A DNA stretch of 64,000 nucleotides from Rhizobium albus (GCA_030160035.1 BSNO01000003.1:62001-126000); one strand, 5' to 3'; numbered from the stretch's first letter, positions 54,723 through 63,707 are shown. The notes: generated by a model from the sequence alone, not told the origin. Numbers and translations are program-made.

Positions 54723-54926
54723 CTTTTTCGCTGTGGGCAGATCTTGTGAGGCGCACAGCTCATGGCTCAGCTTGGATACAACACACACGGCCCTCGGTCT
54801 CTGATCCGATACTGCTGACGGTCGGGCGCTTAATATATGTGATTGACATGTCGTCCTGGGAACAGGTCTGTGGCTCGCTGGCGATAAAGCCAACGAAGCT
54901 GTCGTCTGGCGGAGAACGGGGGAAAG
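54723..54926. other. Intergenic region before hybrid histidine kinase
   Basis: About 200 bases without a supported gene. AAAAAGTTAGCTTTTT at about 54713-54729 is a small A/T palindrome that could help end the transporter transcript. The kinase promoter is expected in the remainder. Confidence 0.35.
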
Positions 54927-57569
54927 GTGAGCGCAAGTTCAAGCTCAGCGAAAGGCAAAATCGCCAACGCAGCCATATTTGCTGCGTTGGGAGACAGGAT
55001 CCGAGAAATTAGCAACCCGGACGATCTCGCCTATGCCGCTGCGCAAATCCTTGGCGAAGCGCTGCAGGTTAGTCGGGTAGGCTATGGTGAGATCGATAAG
55101 GACCGCGAGACGATCACCATCGATCGCGACTGGAACGCACCTGGCATCCAAAGCCTCGCCGGAACGCTCCACTTTCGCGACTATGGTTCCTACATCGACG
55201 ATCTCAAGCGTGGTGAAACGGTCGTCTTCGAAGACGCGGAGAAGGATCCTCGTGCCGCGCCCGGGGCCAAGGCTTTAAAGGCCATCAGTGCACAAGCCGT
55301 CGTCAACATGCCGGTGACCGAGTACGGCGGCTTCGTCGCGCTCCTCTATCTAAATCATGCCAGTCCACGGGTATGGACCGAGGAAGAGATTGCACTGATC
55401 TCGGAAGTTGCTCAACGCACACGCACGGCAGTCGAACGGTTGCGGGCGGAGCAGGCACTTCGCCAGAATGCGGAGCGCCTGGCCTTTCTCGACAAGCTGG
55501 GTAAAGCGAGCGGCCTTGCGACTGACGCGAGCGCGTTGATGCGGGTATCGACCCGCCTCCTCGGCGAACATCTCGGAGTCTCCATCTGCGCTTATGCCGA
55601 CATGGAGCCAGATCAGGATCATTTCACCATTCGCGGCGACTGGAGCGCGTCTGGTTCACCCAGCATCGTCGGCTCCTACAGCCTGGCCGATTTCGGGCAA
55701 CTTGCCGTATCCCGGCTTCGGGCTGGCCTGCCGCTGATCGTCAACGACAATCGAAACGAGCTCGCGCCGCATGAGTCGGAGACATTCCAGTCGATCGGCA
55801 TTACCGCGACCATCTGCATGCCGCTGGTCAAGGACGCACGCCTCACGGCACTCATGGCCATCCACGACAAGAACGCCCGGGTTTGGACAGAACAAGAACT
55901 GGCGCTTTTGAAGGAGGTCACCGAGCGGTGCTGGGCGCATATCGAGCGTGTCCGCTCGCAGGAGGCCGCCCGCGAGAGCGAGGAACGGCTGCGTCTCGCT
56001 ACGAATGCGGCCTCCATCGGCATCTGGGATTACGACCCGATCTCCGGACGCCTTCAATGGGATGACCGATGCAAGGCGCTGTTTGGACTGCCACCTAATG
56101 CTGAGGTGCGTTATGAAGAGACGTTCTTGGCTGGGTTGCATCCCGACGACCGGGAGAATGCAGACGACGCTGTGCGCAGAGCCCTCAACCCCGGCGAGCC
56201 AGCCGCCTTCGACATCCAATATCGAACGATCGGCCTCAACGACCAGATCGAACGCTGGATCGCGGCGACCGGCAGTGCGCATTTCGAAGATGGACGCGCG
56301 ACGCGCTTCATCGGTACCGTGATCGACATCACCGCGCGCAAGCGCACCGAAGCTGCGCTCCAGACGTTGAATGCGACGCTGGAACAGCGTGTCCAGGAAG
56401 AAGTCGCGGAGCGGGCCAGAGCGGAAGATCATCTGCGCCAGGCGCAGAAGATGGAGGCTGTCGGGCAGTTGACCGGCGGCATCGCACACGACTTCAACAA
56501 TATGCTCGCGGTCGTCATCGCAGGTCTGAACCTTACTCAGCGCAAGCTGGCCAAGGGCGAAACCGATGTCATTCGGTTCATCGAGGGCGCGCTTGAAGGT
56601 GCGCAACACGCAGCTGAGCTGACCAAGCGTCTGCTTGCGTTCTCCCGGCAGCAGCCGCTCGCGCCAAAGCGCTTCAATTTGAACCGATTGGTGAGCAACA
56701 TGAGCGAGCTGCTCACGCGGACCCTTGGCGAGACCATCAAGGTTGAAACCGTGCTTGGCGCCGGTCTCTGGCAAGTGGAGGCGGACCCCGCACAACTTGA
56801 AAGCGCACTTCTCAATCTAGCGGTCAATGCTCGGGATGCGATGCCAGGCGGTGGCAGGCTCACAATCGAGACGGGGAATGCACACATCGACCGACCGAGC
56901 GCGAAGGAATATTTCTTGCCGGAAGGCCAGTACGTGCTGATCGGCGTGACGGACACCGGGACCGGAATGACCTCAGACGTCATCAAGAAGGCATTCGACC
57001 CGTTCTATACGACCAAGGGTGTCGGAAAGGGTACCGGGCTTGGCCTCAGCCAGGTTTATGGGTTCGTGCGCCAGTCCGGCGGGCACGTGAAGATCTACTC
57101 CGAGGTCGGGGTGGGCACGACCATGAAGATCTATCTTCCCCGCGCCGCTGCGGGTCCAGCCGAAGAAGCTGCAAAACCGCCTCAAACCGTGCACGGTGGT
57201 GCGGCGACAGAACTGATCATGGTGGTAGAGGATGACAACCGGGTACGGGCAATGGCTGTCGAAGCATTACGTGAACTGGGATACTCAGTAGCCGCAATGA
57301 GCAGCCCAAGGGATGCGCTTGAGGCTATCCGAGGAGGCTCGGTCCCAGACCTGCTTTTCACGGATGTCGTGATGCCGGAGATGTCCGGCCGGGAGCTTGT
57401 GGACCAGGTGGAGGCACTGCGGCCGGCGTTAAAGGTGCTCTTCACGACCGGCTATACCCGCAATGCGATCGTCCACAACGGGACGCTCGACCGAGGTACG
57501 GAGCTCCTGTCAAAGCCTTACACGATGGACGAACTAGCCGGAAAAGTGCGGGCGATTCTTGATCGATAG
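54927..57569 (+). CDS. Soluble GAF-GAF-PAS hybrid histidine kinase
   Basis: An 880-residue protein starting at GTG 54927 behind GGGGGAAAG. No membrane helix is seen. Two GAF domains lie at about 20-165 (VSRVGYGEIDKDRETITIDR) and 190-340 (GVSICAYADMEPDQDHFTIR), then a PAS domain (about 350-475, ATNAASIGIWDYDPISGRLQ). The phosphoacceptor box GGIAHDFNNMLAVVIAGLNL has His at about 520; the ATPase shows LNLAVNARDAMPGGGRLTIE, DTGTGM and FYTTKGVGKGTGLGLSQVYG. A receiver domain ends the protein with acidic VVEDDNR, phosphoacceptor Asp in LLFTDVVMPEMSG (about 812) and Lys in LSKPYTMDE. No separate partner regulator is adjacent. GAF domains suggest a soluble ligand or light. Confidence 0.93.
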   Translation: MSASSSSAKGKIANAAIFAALGDRIREISNPDDLAYAAAQILGEALQVSRVGYGEIDKDRETITIDRDWNAPGIQSLAGTLHFRDYGSYIDDLKRGETVVFEDAEKDPRAAPGAKALKAISAQAVVNMPVTEYGGFVALLYLNHASPRVWTEEEIALISEVAQRTRTAVERLRAEQALRQNAERLAFLDKLGKASGLATDASALMRVSTRLLGEHLGVSICAYADMEPDQDHFTIRGDWSASGSPSIVGSYSLADFGQLAVSRLRAGLPLIVNDNRNELAPHESETFQSIGITATICMPLVKDARLTALMAIHDKNARVWTEQELALLKEVTERCWAHIERVRSQEAARESEERLRLATNAASIGIWDYDPISGRLQWDDRCKALFGLPPNAEVRYEETFLAGLHPDDRENADDAVRRALNPGEPAAFDIQYRTIGLNDQIERWIAATGSAHFEDGRATRFIGTVIDITARKRTEAALQTLNATLEQRVQEEVAERARAEDHLRQAQKMEAVGQLTGGIAHDFNNMLAVVIAGLNLTQRKLAKGETDVIRFIEGALEGAQHAAELTKRLLAFSRQQPLAPKRFNLNRLVSNMSELLTRTLGETIKVETVLGAGLWQVEADPAQLESALLNLAVNARDAMPGGGRLTIETGNAHIDRPSAKEYFLPEGQYVLIGVTDTGTGMTSDVIKKAFDPFYTTKGVGKGTGLGLSQVYGFVRQSGGHVKIYSEVGVGTTMKIYLPRAAAGPAEEAAKPPQTVHGGAATELIMVVEDDNRVRAMAVEALRELGYSVAAMSSPRDALEAIRGGSVPDLLFTDVVMPEMSGRELVDQVEALRPALKVLFTTGYTRNAIVHNGTLDRGTELLSKPYTMDELAGKVRAILDR

Positions 57570-57861
57570 GCGAAGAATGCCCCTGCCTGTCAATCTTGAG
57601 AAGGCAGTGGAGGACCTCGCGATCTAAATCCGGGCTGTGGCGAACGGTCCCACAACCGCCATCCGGCTTACCTTTCTCAGGACAGTTCAGCTCTGCCTAT
57701 CTGACAGGTCGTAGAGCTTGAGCTGTGCCGCTGCGACACCGATTGCGGCCAAGAGCGGAGCCAGACCGGGTCGTCTTACGTCGCGATAGACAAACGAGAT
57801 AGAAGCAGCGTCATCATCGATACTATCCGATGAACAACTTCACATTCTTGATCTGCCGCTT
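57570..57861. other. Region between kinase and recombinase remnant
   Basis: About 290 bases with stops in all frames. It probably represents eroded sequence of the element that contained the recombinase, but no part of its earlier domains could be recognised. Confidence 0.4.
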
Positions 57862-58203
57862 TTGATCCGACGGCGGGGCATCGAGCGTCGACTTAAAATC
57901 GAAGGCGCAGCTATGCCTGTGCCTCGCTTGGATCGGCCATTGATCGACGCGACCGCCCGTGCTCATTCGTATCGCGAGATGCTGACCGATGACGAAGGAT
58001 GCACGCGCAAAGATGTCGCCATGCTCTTTGGCGTTCATCCGGAAGATGTCAGCCGCCTGTTGCCGCTGGCTTTCCTCTCACCAAGAATTGTCGATGCTAT
58101 CCTGACTGGCCAGCAGCCGGTCGATCTGTCGGTTCAGCATCTCACCCGCAACATCGAGTTGCCGATCATTTGGGCTGACCAGGCCAAGAATCTCGGGATC
58201 TAG
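57862..58203 (+). pseudogene. Large serine recombinase, C-terminal remnant
   Basis: A 113-residue open frame. Its sequence PVPRLDRPLIDATARAHSYR, GCTRKDVAMLFGVHPEDVSR, LLPLAFLSPRIVDAILTGQQ and PVDLSVQHLTRNIELPIIWA corresponds to the last ~100 residues of large serine recombinases of rhizobial elements, where LAFLAPxIVxAILxGxQPxxL is highly conserved. The catalytic resolvase domain and the zinc-ribbon region are missing. It lies 276 bases from tRNA-Val. It is read as the relic of an integrated element; a separate small DNA-binding protein is the alternative. Confidence 0.68.
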
Positions 58204-58478
58204 GACCTAGGCGATCCGACCAGTTCACGATCGCTGCTCGTCCTCACCTGAATGCATCAACGTTTGCCGGCCGCTCATCTTGCCCGATGGTGCAGCCAGC
58301 AGCGCCAAGACTGAGTGGACACGGAAAGCGGGCTGTCGGAACTGGCCGACAAAAAGCGTCCAAAATCGCTGAATAGAGCAGCCCCGGTTTCACTGTGGCC
58401 GTGCTCCAGGCTCGTAAGCGCCCGAAAAGTCGGCGGCATTCGAAGCCGACTCATACATAGCCAAAACTGTGGACTGGA
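58204..58478. other. Region between recombinase remnant and tRNA-Val
   Basis: Nothing convincing. Short frames (for example 58315-58500) have no recognised family. No repeat of the tRNA 3' end was found within it by eye. Confidence 0.4.
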
Positions 58479-58553
<75 letters not shown>

Positions 58554-58646
58554 ATCCGTGGAGCGGCATAGACCATAAATGGCTTCGCCGCGTCAATAGT
58601 GTCGAAAGCGAAATTACCTGCTTTTCGGACGAGCGCAAAAAGGCCC

Positions 58647-59006
58647 TCAGGCAGCTTCGAGCATCTTGTGGATTTCATCCACCAGATCGCGCAGATGGAA
58701 GGGCTTGGAAAGAACCTTGGCATCTTTCGGTGCGTTGGAATCCGGGTTCAGCGCCACGGCGGCAAAGCCGGTGATGAACATGACCTTCAGGTCCGGGTCG
58801 AGTTCCGTCGCGCGACGGGCGAGCTCGATGCCGTCCATCTCGGGCATCACGATGTCCGTCAAGAGCAGCGAAAACGGCTCTTCGCGCAACCGGTCATAGG
58901 CGCTGGCGCCATTGTCGAAGGCGCGGACCTCATAGCCGGCCTTTTCCAGCGCCTTCACCAGGAAGCGGCGCATGTCATTGTCGTCTTCGGCAAGAAGAAT
59001 CTTCAT
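58647..59006 (-). CDS. cpdR: Response regulator CpdR
   Basis: A 119-residue stand-alone receiver domain: MKILLAEDDNDMRRFLVKAL at the start, phosphoacceptor Asp in LLLTDIVMPEMDGIELARRA (about residue 51), and Lys in VLSKPFHLRDLVDEI. The segment FITGFAAVALNPDSNAPKDA is nearly identical to rhizobial CpdR1. In alphaproteobacteria unphosphorylated CpdR brings ClpXP to the pole to degrade cell-cycle regulators; CckA-ChpT controls its phosphorylation. The ATG at 59006 is preferred over 59066 by homology. Neighbouring N-formylglutamate hydrolase and hisN genes occur next to cpdR in other rhizobia. Confidence 0.94.
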   Translation of the reverse strand: MKILLAEDDNDMRRFLVKALEKAGYEVRAFDNGASAYDRLREEPFSLLLTDIVMPEMDGIELARRATELDPDLKVMFITGFAAVALNPDSNAPKDAKVLSKPFHLRDLVDEIHKMLEAA

Positions 59007-59247
59007 TCTCTGTCGTCCTGAAATGTCGTCGTCGGCTGTCATAAAGCGCGCACCTCTCGCTGCCACAGAAACAACACTTGCGTAAACATCCGGTGAAAGC
59101 CGAATAAGGAGCGCGCTCGACTCAAGCAGGTACAGGCCTGTTTTTATGGGCTATGGACACGGGTTGAGGCAACTGGCAACATGATTTGGGCCGTCGAATT
59201 CAAGGGATGCGGGGCTTTTTCGCATCGCTCCCACCATCTCGATCGAC

Positions 59248-60153
59248 ATGCAACGGAGTGCAGGCGAATTGGCAGCGCTGGTGTTTGATTCTGAGCCATT
59301 CGAGGTCCGGATGGCGCCCCGCCAGACAACGCCTCTCGTCTTCAACTCGCCCCACAGTGGACGAATCTATCCCGCTTCCTTCCTTGCCCAGTCGCGGCTC
59401 GACGCGCGCCGCATCCGCAAATCCGAAGATTTTTACGTCGACGAATTGTTTGCCCATGCGGTCCAGGCCGGTGCGCCGATGCTGGTGGCCCACTTTCCGC
59501 GCGCCTATCTCGACGTCAATCGCGAGCCTTACGAACTCGATCCGCGCATGTTCGAGGGAGCGTTGCCGCCCTTCGCCAATATCTCGTCGACGCGTGTCGC
59601 CGGCGGTCTCGGCACGATTCCCCGTCTGGTGGCTGAAAATGTGGAGATCTACAGCCATCGCCTGCCGGTCTCCGAAGCGCTGGAGCGCATTGAGGGCATT
59701 TACCGCCCCTATCATGCGTGCCTGCGCCGGCTGATCGCGCGCACCCGCGTAACCTATGGCATGGCCGTTCTGGTCGATTGTCACTCGATGCCGGCGAGCG
59801 TGCGTTCTCCCGCTTCGCCGGTGAGGCCGGACTTTATCATCGGCGACCGCTACGGCACCAGCGCATCGCAGGACCTGACCCGCTCGGCCGCCCTGATCCT
59901 GCAGGAAATGGGTTATGCGGTGACCCGCAACAAACCCTATGCGGGCGGGTTCATCACCGAACATTACGGCCGGCCGGCCCATGGGCTTCATGCCTTGCAG
60001 ATCGAAGTCAATCGTGGGCTCTATTTCGACGAGGAGCGGCTCGAGAAGAAGTCGGGATTCGACCGGCTGCGCGCCGATCTGACGGATTTCATCGATGCGC
60101 TGATCGCGCTCGTCGAAAGCGACATGGTGGAAGTGCCGCTCGCCGCCGAATAG
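59248..60153 (+). CDS. N-formylglutamate amidohydrolase
   Basis: A 301-residue enzyme of the FGase family. FNSPHSGRIYPASFLAQSRL carries the metal-binding His and Ser, YVDELFAHAVQAGAPMLVAH and HFPRAYLDVNREPYELDPRM are conserved, and LVDCHSMP holds the Asp and His of the catalytic site. It releases formate from N-formyl-L-glutamate in histidine utilisation or from related formyl-amino acids. No hut genes are adjacent, so its role in this position could be housekeeping. Start ATG 59248 fits the homologous N-terminus. Confidence 0.9.
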   Translation: MQRSAGELAALVFDSEPFEVRMAPRQTTPLVFNSPHSGRIYPASFLAQSRLDARRIRKSEDFYVDELFAHAVQAGAPMLVAHFPRAYLDVNREPYELDPRMFEGALPPFANISSTRVAGGLGTIPRLVAENVEIYSHRLPVSEALERIEGIYRPYHACLRRLIARTRVTYGMAVLVDCHSMPASVRSPASPVRPDFIIGDRYGTSASQDLTRSAALILQEMGYAVTRNKPYAGGFITEHYGRPAHGLHALQIEVNRGLYFDEERLEKKSGFDRLRADLTDFIDALIALVESDMVEVPLAAE

Positions 60154-60240
60154 CCTGGAGCGTTTCCAGGTGAAGTGGATAGCGGTTCACCGTGGGACAA
60201 CGCGACACATCAAAGCGCTGGAGCTATTGCTCCAGCCCAT

Positions 60241-60320
60241 AAAAAAACCGCGCCCGTTGGGACGCGGTAGAAGTCTAGGGAGGAAACGCCCAAATGGGCA
60301 TTGCAGCGAACTGCACCTCG
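60241..60320 (-). ncRNA. mmgR: MmgR/suhB-type small RNA
   Basis: On the minus strand the sequence begins around GAGGTGCAGTTCGCTGCAAT, includes GGCGTTTCCTCCCTAGACTT and ends in the terminator CCGCGTCCCAACGGGCGCGG followed by seven T. This matches the conserved alphaproteobacterial suhB RNA (Rfam suhB family; MmgR/alpha-r8 in Sinorhizobium), which sits upstream of an inositol-monophosphatase-family gene exactly as here (hisN). MmgR is an Hfq-binding RNA that in Sinorhizobium limits polyhydroxybutyrate storage. Length of about 80 nt; the 5' end is estimated. Confidence 0.85.
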
Positions 60321-60360
60321 ACGCTATTGTTGCGCCGCACAAAAGTCAATCGATTAGATT
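60321..60360 (-). promoter_or_regulatory. Promoter of MmgR-type sRNA
   Basis: On the minus strand TTGACTTTTGTGCGGCGCAA is followed by CAATAG, so a -35-like TTGACT (near 60349) stands about the right distance from the inferred RNA start at about 60320. Conserved promoter elements are known for this RNA in rhizobia. Confidence 0.5.
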
Positions 60361-60423
60361 GATGGGTCTTCGCAGTCGCAATAAATTCATGGGCAGTGTT
60401 GTCCGTCAGTCATAGTGGAATTC

Positions 60424-61203
60424 ATGGCCTTACCCGATCTCGATTTCTTTCGCCGACTGGCAGCTGCGGCGGCTGAGCAGACGCTCCCGCGGTTTCGCCA
60501 GAACGGAGCCGTCGAGACCAAGGGGGCCGGTCTATTCGATCCGGTCACCGAGGCCGACAAGGCAGCCGAGATGGCGATCCGCGACCTGATCATGCACGCC
60601 TATCCCGATCATGGCATTCTCGGCGAAGAGCATGGCGGTCATGGCACCGATCGTGAATACCTGTGGGTCATCGACCCTATCGATGGCACCCGCGCGTTCA
60701 TTTCAGGTCTTCCCGTCTGGGGGACGCTGATCGGCCTCTATCAGAACGGCCGCGCCGTGATGGGGCTGATGGACCAGCCGTTCATCGGCGAAACCTTTGT
60801 CGCCGGTCACGGAGAATCCCGATATTTCGGTCGATCAGGAGGGCAGGAAGCACTCAAGGTGCGCGCCTGCGAAACGCTCGCCGACGCCACGCTGTTCACG
60901 ACGTCGCCGAAGATCTTCTCCGATGCCCATGTCGGCCGTTATGAGCGCGTGGAACAGTCCGTTCGCCTCGCCCGCTATGGCTGCGACTGCTACGCCTATG
61001 CCCTGTTGGCCAGCGGCCATGCGGATATCGTCGTCGAATCGGACCTCAAGCCCTACGATATCGCGGCGTTGATCCCGATCATCGAGAATGCCGGCGGTGT
61101 GATCACCACCTGGGATGGCGGACGGCCCGAAGGCGGGGGCGATATCGTGGCCTGTGGCAGCAGGCGCGTGCACGAAGAGGCGCTGGCGCTCCTCAAGAAC
61201 TGA
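60424..61203 (+). CDS. hisN: Histidinol-phosphatase, inositol monophosphatase family
   Basis: A 259-residue enzyme, ATG 60424 (a GTG three codons earlier is less likely). Metal-binding motifs: DPVTEADKAAE, GEEHGG with Glu ligands, and WVIDPIDGTRAFISGLP (about 80-95). The C-terminal motif VVESDLKPYDIAALIPIIEN has the second WxAGxxLI-like Asp site, here with Pro-Tyr-Asp-Ile as in HisN. It removes phosphate from histidinol phosphate, the penultimate step of histidine synthesis. The MmgR-type RNA lies upstream on the other strand. The 3' end overlaps the convergent hydrolase gene by 11 bases. Confidence 0.88.
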   Translation: MALPDLDFFRRLAAAAAEQTLPRFRQNGAVETKGAGLFDPVTEADKAAEMAIRDLIMHAYPDHGILGEEHGGHGTDREYLWVIDPIDGTRAFISGLPVWGTLIGLYQNGRAVMGLMDQPFIGETFVAGHGESRYFGRSGGQEALKVRACETLADATLFTTSPKIFSDAHVGRYERVEQSVRLARYGCDCYAYALLASGHADIVVESDLKPYDIAALIPIIENAGGVITTWDGGRPEGGGDIVACGSRRVHEEALALLKN

Positions 61204-62179
61204 TCGACAGCGCGTTCTGTTCGCCTTCAGCATCTGCGCCCGGCAGAAAGGCCTTGATCGCAGCCAGTGTCGGTTCCCGGTGAATATCGCTTTCCTGAAA
61301 CAGTTCGTGGCGCGCCTGGTCGATCGTGATTACCCGCCCGGCGCGAAACAGCGTTCCAAGCTCTTCGATGGCTCGCAGCGGAACGATCTGGTCACCGCCT
61401 GCGGCCAGGATCAGCGTCGGTATCTGGATTGCCGCAAGATGGTCCTGATGTCGAACGACATCGATCCGGCCGAGCGCTTCGCTGATCCAGCGGGCCGTCG
61501 GGCTCGAGGGCGCAAGCAGAGGCGCCGAGCCGAAGATCGCCTGGTTGCGCCGGAAGCGCCGCTCGTCATGGGTAAGGCGGTTCTCCGCAAAGGGCTGATT
61601 GTGCCGGTTGCGGGCAACGATCGTGCGCTTGAGCCCAACCCGGCTCATGATATTCGTCAGAAGGCGCACCCCGCGCTGGCCCAGCCTCTGGCCGCCGAGC
61701 GCAATGAACGGCGCGCAGAGCACCATGCGCTCGATCCGTGTCGTCAACCGCGGTGCGGCTGCAAGTGCGACGAGGGCACCGGCCGAATGCGCCACGAGGA
61801 AGAACGGCAGCCGCGCATCCGGCAGCACCACCTGGGTCAGAAAATCTTCAAGATCGTGTTCGTAGTCGACGAACCGCTCCACGTAGCCGGCGCTGTGATT
61901 GGGCAAGAGCCGCTCGGACCCGCCCTGGCCGCGCCAATCGAACGTCGCCACCCAGAGGCCGGTCTTCAGAAGGTCGGAGATCGTCTCGTAATATTTCTCG
62001 ATGCACTCGTTGCGGCCGTGAGCGAGCACGATCGTGCCCTTGGCGCGCGGGGCGTCGGATTTGAAGAGTGCGTAACGCAAGGATTTGCCATCCCGCGTGC
62101 GGAAATGGCCGGCAACATGGCGGTTGCCGGTGGGATCGGGGAACGGGTTGTCTGGGGTCTGATAAAGAATATCTTGCAT
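61193..62179 (-). CDS. Alpha/beta hydrolase, lysophospholipase-like
   Basis: A 328-residue protein from ATG 62179 (an ATG nine codons upstream is less likely). GTIVLAHGRNECIEKYYETI is the oxyanion-hole region, FDWRGQGGSERLLPNH is the typical PldB/monoglyceride-lipase stretch, FFLVAHSAGALVALAAAPRL holds the nucleophile Ser (about 140), and the Asp in AAGGDQIVP and His in QARHELFQESD complete the triad. It probably hydrolyses lysophospholipids or monoacylglycerols. Tail-to-tail overlap of 11 bases with hisN. Confidence 0.88.
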   Translation of the reverse strand: MQDILYQTPDNPFPDPTGNRHVAGHFRTRDGKSLRYALFKSDAPRAKGTIVLAHGRNECIEKYYETISDLLKTGLWVATFDWRGQGGSERLLPNHSAGYVERFVDYEHDLEDFLTQVVLPDARLPFFLVAHSAGALVALAAAPRLTTRIERMVLCAPFIALGGQRLGQRGVRLLTNIMSRVGLKRTIVARNRHNQPFAENRLTHDERRFRRNQAIFGSAPLLAPSSPTARWISEALGRIDVVRHQDHLAAIQIPTLILAAGGDQIVPLRAIEELGTLFRAGRVITIDQARHELFQESDIHREPTLAAIKAFLPGADAEGEQNALSISS

Positions 62180-62242
62180 CACGCAGCGCCGGCTCAAAGC
62201 AGGCACTTAGCATCGAACCTGCCTGTTCACAAAGAACGGTGA

Positions 62243-62299
62243 TGCGAAAAAAGAGACCGGAGGCGCGAGAGCGATATGTGGGTTTCGCGCGCCTCCGGC
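62243..62299 (-). terminator. Strong minus-strand terminator with no coding gene upstream
   Basis: On the minus strand CCGGAGGCGCG (62299-62289) pairs with CGCGCCTCCGG (62268-62258) and is followed by TCTCTTTTTTCG. There is no minus-strand protein gene between here and the hsp20 leader, so the hairpin probably ends a short non-coding transcript beginning somewhere in 62300-62460. Confidence 0.7.
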
Positions 62300-62539
62300 C
62301 GATGGCTGAAGGGAAGGGACGTTACACTCCAGCCAGTCAGGATTTCTTTGTCCCGACGCTGGCCAATATGGTCCAGTGCATCTGAACGCGATCCGAACCT
62401 GACATTCATCTCGCATTCATGTGCCTAACGGCTGACGGCCCGGTCTATTCCCTGCAGAATTGAGAGCAGCATTCGTTGGGTGCGGACACCTCTTGAACGG
62501 CGAATGCGCCTTTCCCATCTTCTTTTTGCGGACGCCAGA

Positions 62540-62641
62540 ACGGGTCCGCTGGTCTCTTCAAGCCTTTCGCCGCCAAGCGGGAACAGGTGTGAGGCCAGAC
62601 AATCGATCAGACGAACAAGTCGCTTCAAGGAGGACTTTAAA
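62540..62641 (+). promoter_or_regulatory. ROSE-type RNA thermometer of hsp20
   Basis: Immediately before the hsp20 start the leader can form AGTC-GCTT-CAA-GGAG-GACT (62618-62636), which hides the ribosome-binding site AAGGAGG. The pyrimidine-GCT strand opposite the Shine-Dalgarno is the hallmark of ROSE elements, and a CCGC-CAA-GCGG hairpin (62570-62580) lies upstream as in other rhizobial examples. At heat-shock temperature the last hairpin should melt and allow translation. Element limits are estimated. Confidence 0.7.
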
Positions 62642-63103
62642 ATGCGTCATGTAGACTTCTCCCCCCTCTATCGCTCGACCGTTGGCTTCGACCGCCTGTT
62701 CACCATGCTGGACAGCCTTGCGCAGCCCGACCAGGGCCAGACCTACCCGCCCTACAACATCGAGCGCACCGGCGATAACGCCTACCGCATCACCATGGCG
62801 GTCGCTGGCTTCAGTGAAGACGAACTGTCGATCGAAGCGCGCGAGCATACGCTGACCGTCAAGGGCGAAAAGGCCGATGACACCAGTGATGCCGGCGAAT
62901 TCCTCTATCGTGGCATTGCCAAGCGCGCCTTCGAGCGCCGCTTCCAGCTTGCCGATCATGTCGAGGTTCGTGGCGCTTCGCTGAAGAACGGCCTGCTGCA
63001 CATCGATCTTCTGCGGGAAATCCCCGAGGCCATGAAGCCGCGCCGGATTTCCATCCAGGCAAGCCCGGCGAACGCAAAGCAGATCGAGGCGCAAACCGCC
63101 TAA
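62642..63103 (+). CDS. Hsp20-family small heat-shock protein
   Basis: A 153-residue protein starting at ATG 62642. The N-terminal MRHVDFSPLYRSTVGFDRLF and the alpha-crystallin domain (about 36-135; YPPYNIERTGDNAYRITMAV, LTVKGEKADD, RAFERRFQLADHVEV) match rhizobial class A Hsp20/IbpA proteins; GLLHIDLLREIPEA has the LxIxL-type strand. It is an ATP-independent holdase. The ROSE leader and a downstream terminator show a single heat-regulated gene. Confidence 0.94.
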   Translation: MRHVDFSPLYRSTVGFDRLFTMLDSLAQPDQGQTYPPYNIERTGDNAYRITMAVAGFSEDELSIEAREHTLTVKGEKADDTSDAGEFLYRGIAKRAFERRFQLADHVEVRGASLKNGLLHIDLLREIPEAMKPRRISIQASPANAKQIEAQTA

Positions 63104-63131
63104 TCCGCTAGAGCCATCGAGTGGCTCAATG

Positions 63132-63159
63132 AACGGCGCCCTTGCGGGCGCCGTTTTTC
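63132..63159. terminator. Terminator between hsp20 and DoxX genes
   Basis: AACGGCGCCC, TTGC, GGGCGCCGTT followed by TTT on the plus strand. The A-rich left side also makes it useful for the convergent minus-strand DoxX gene. Confidence 0.9.
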
Positions 63160-63177
63160 GTTACAGATGCCGAATGC

Positions 63178-63621
63178 TTAGAACTGGCGGCCGATCTTCG
63201 CGTCGACAGACTGGGCGTTGCCGCCGCGGATAACAAAGAAGAGCATCATCGCAGCCCACAGGATCGACTTTTCGGCACCGGAATAGCCTTCAGCCTGCAC
63301 AACCCAATGGAAGTAGGTCGTGACGCAGAGGACGATGAAGCAGCCAAATGCTGCCGGGCGCGTCAAAAGGCCGATGGCGAGCAGGATGCCGCCGAAGAAT
63401 TCGGTGCCCGCCAGAAGCGGAGACCACAGCGCTCCCGGCACGAAGCCGAGGCTCTCCACCATCCCCACCGAGCCGAACGGATTGGTGATCTTGGGCCAGC
63501 CATGTGTCACCATCGCAAGGCCTGCGACGAGGCGCATAACCGTTTCGGCAGTGGTGGAGAGGCCCGAATAGAGCGGACGCAGTGCGGGAATGATGAGGTT
63601 CTGTTGGTCTGGCTGAGCCAT
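63178..63621 (-). CDS. DoxX-family membrane protein
   Basis: A 147-residue inner-membrane protein with four helices; ATG 63621. TTAETVMRLVAGLAMVTHGW and FFGGILLAIGLLTRPAAFGC are conserved DoxX segments, and the ending has YSGAEKSILWAAMMLFFVIR. DoxX proteins take part in oxidative-stress or quinone-linked processes in some bacteria; in most rhizobia the role is unknown. A purine-rich AAGGGCAAGGATCG precedes the start. Confidence 0.88.
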   Translation of the reverse strand: MAQPDQQNLIIPALRPLYSGLSTTAETVMRLVAGLAMVTHGWPKITNPFGSVGMVESLGFVPGALWSPLLAGTEFFGGILLAIGLLTRPAAFGCFIVLCVTTYFHWVVQAEGYSGAEKSILWAAMMLFFVIRGGNAQSVDAKIGRQF

Positions 63622-63707
63622 GCGATGTCGATCCTTGCCCTTATCGTTATTAACCTCCCGCGCGGGAGATAGAGCAGGATCGCCAGATCGCAAACAGCCA
63701 GAGAAGA

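Larger units (their letters stand above)
62180..62641. other. Intergenic region with minus-strand terminator and ROSE element
   Basis: About 460 bases without a supported protein gene. The left half holds a strong terminator facing leftward on the minus strand, with no gene in front of it; the right half contains the leader of the hsp20 gene. Confidence 0.6.
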
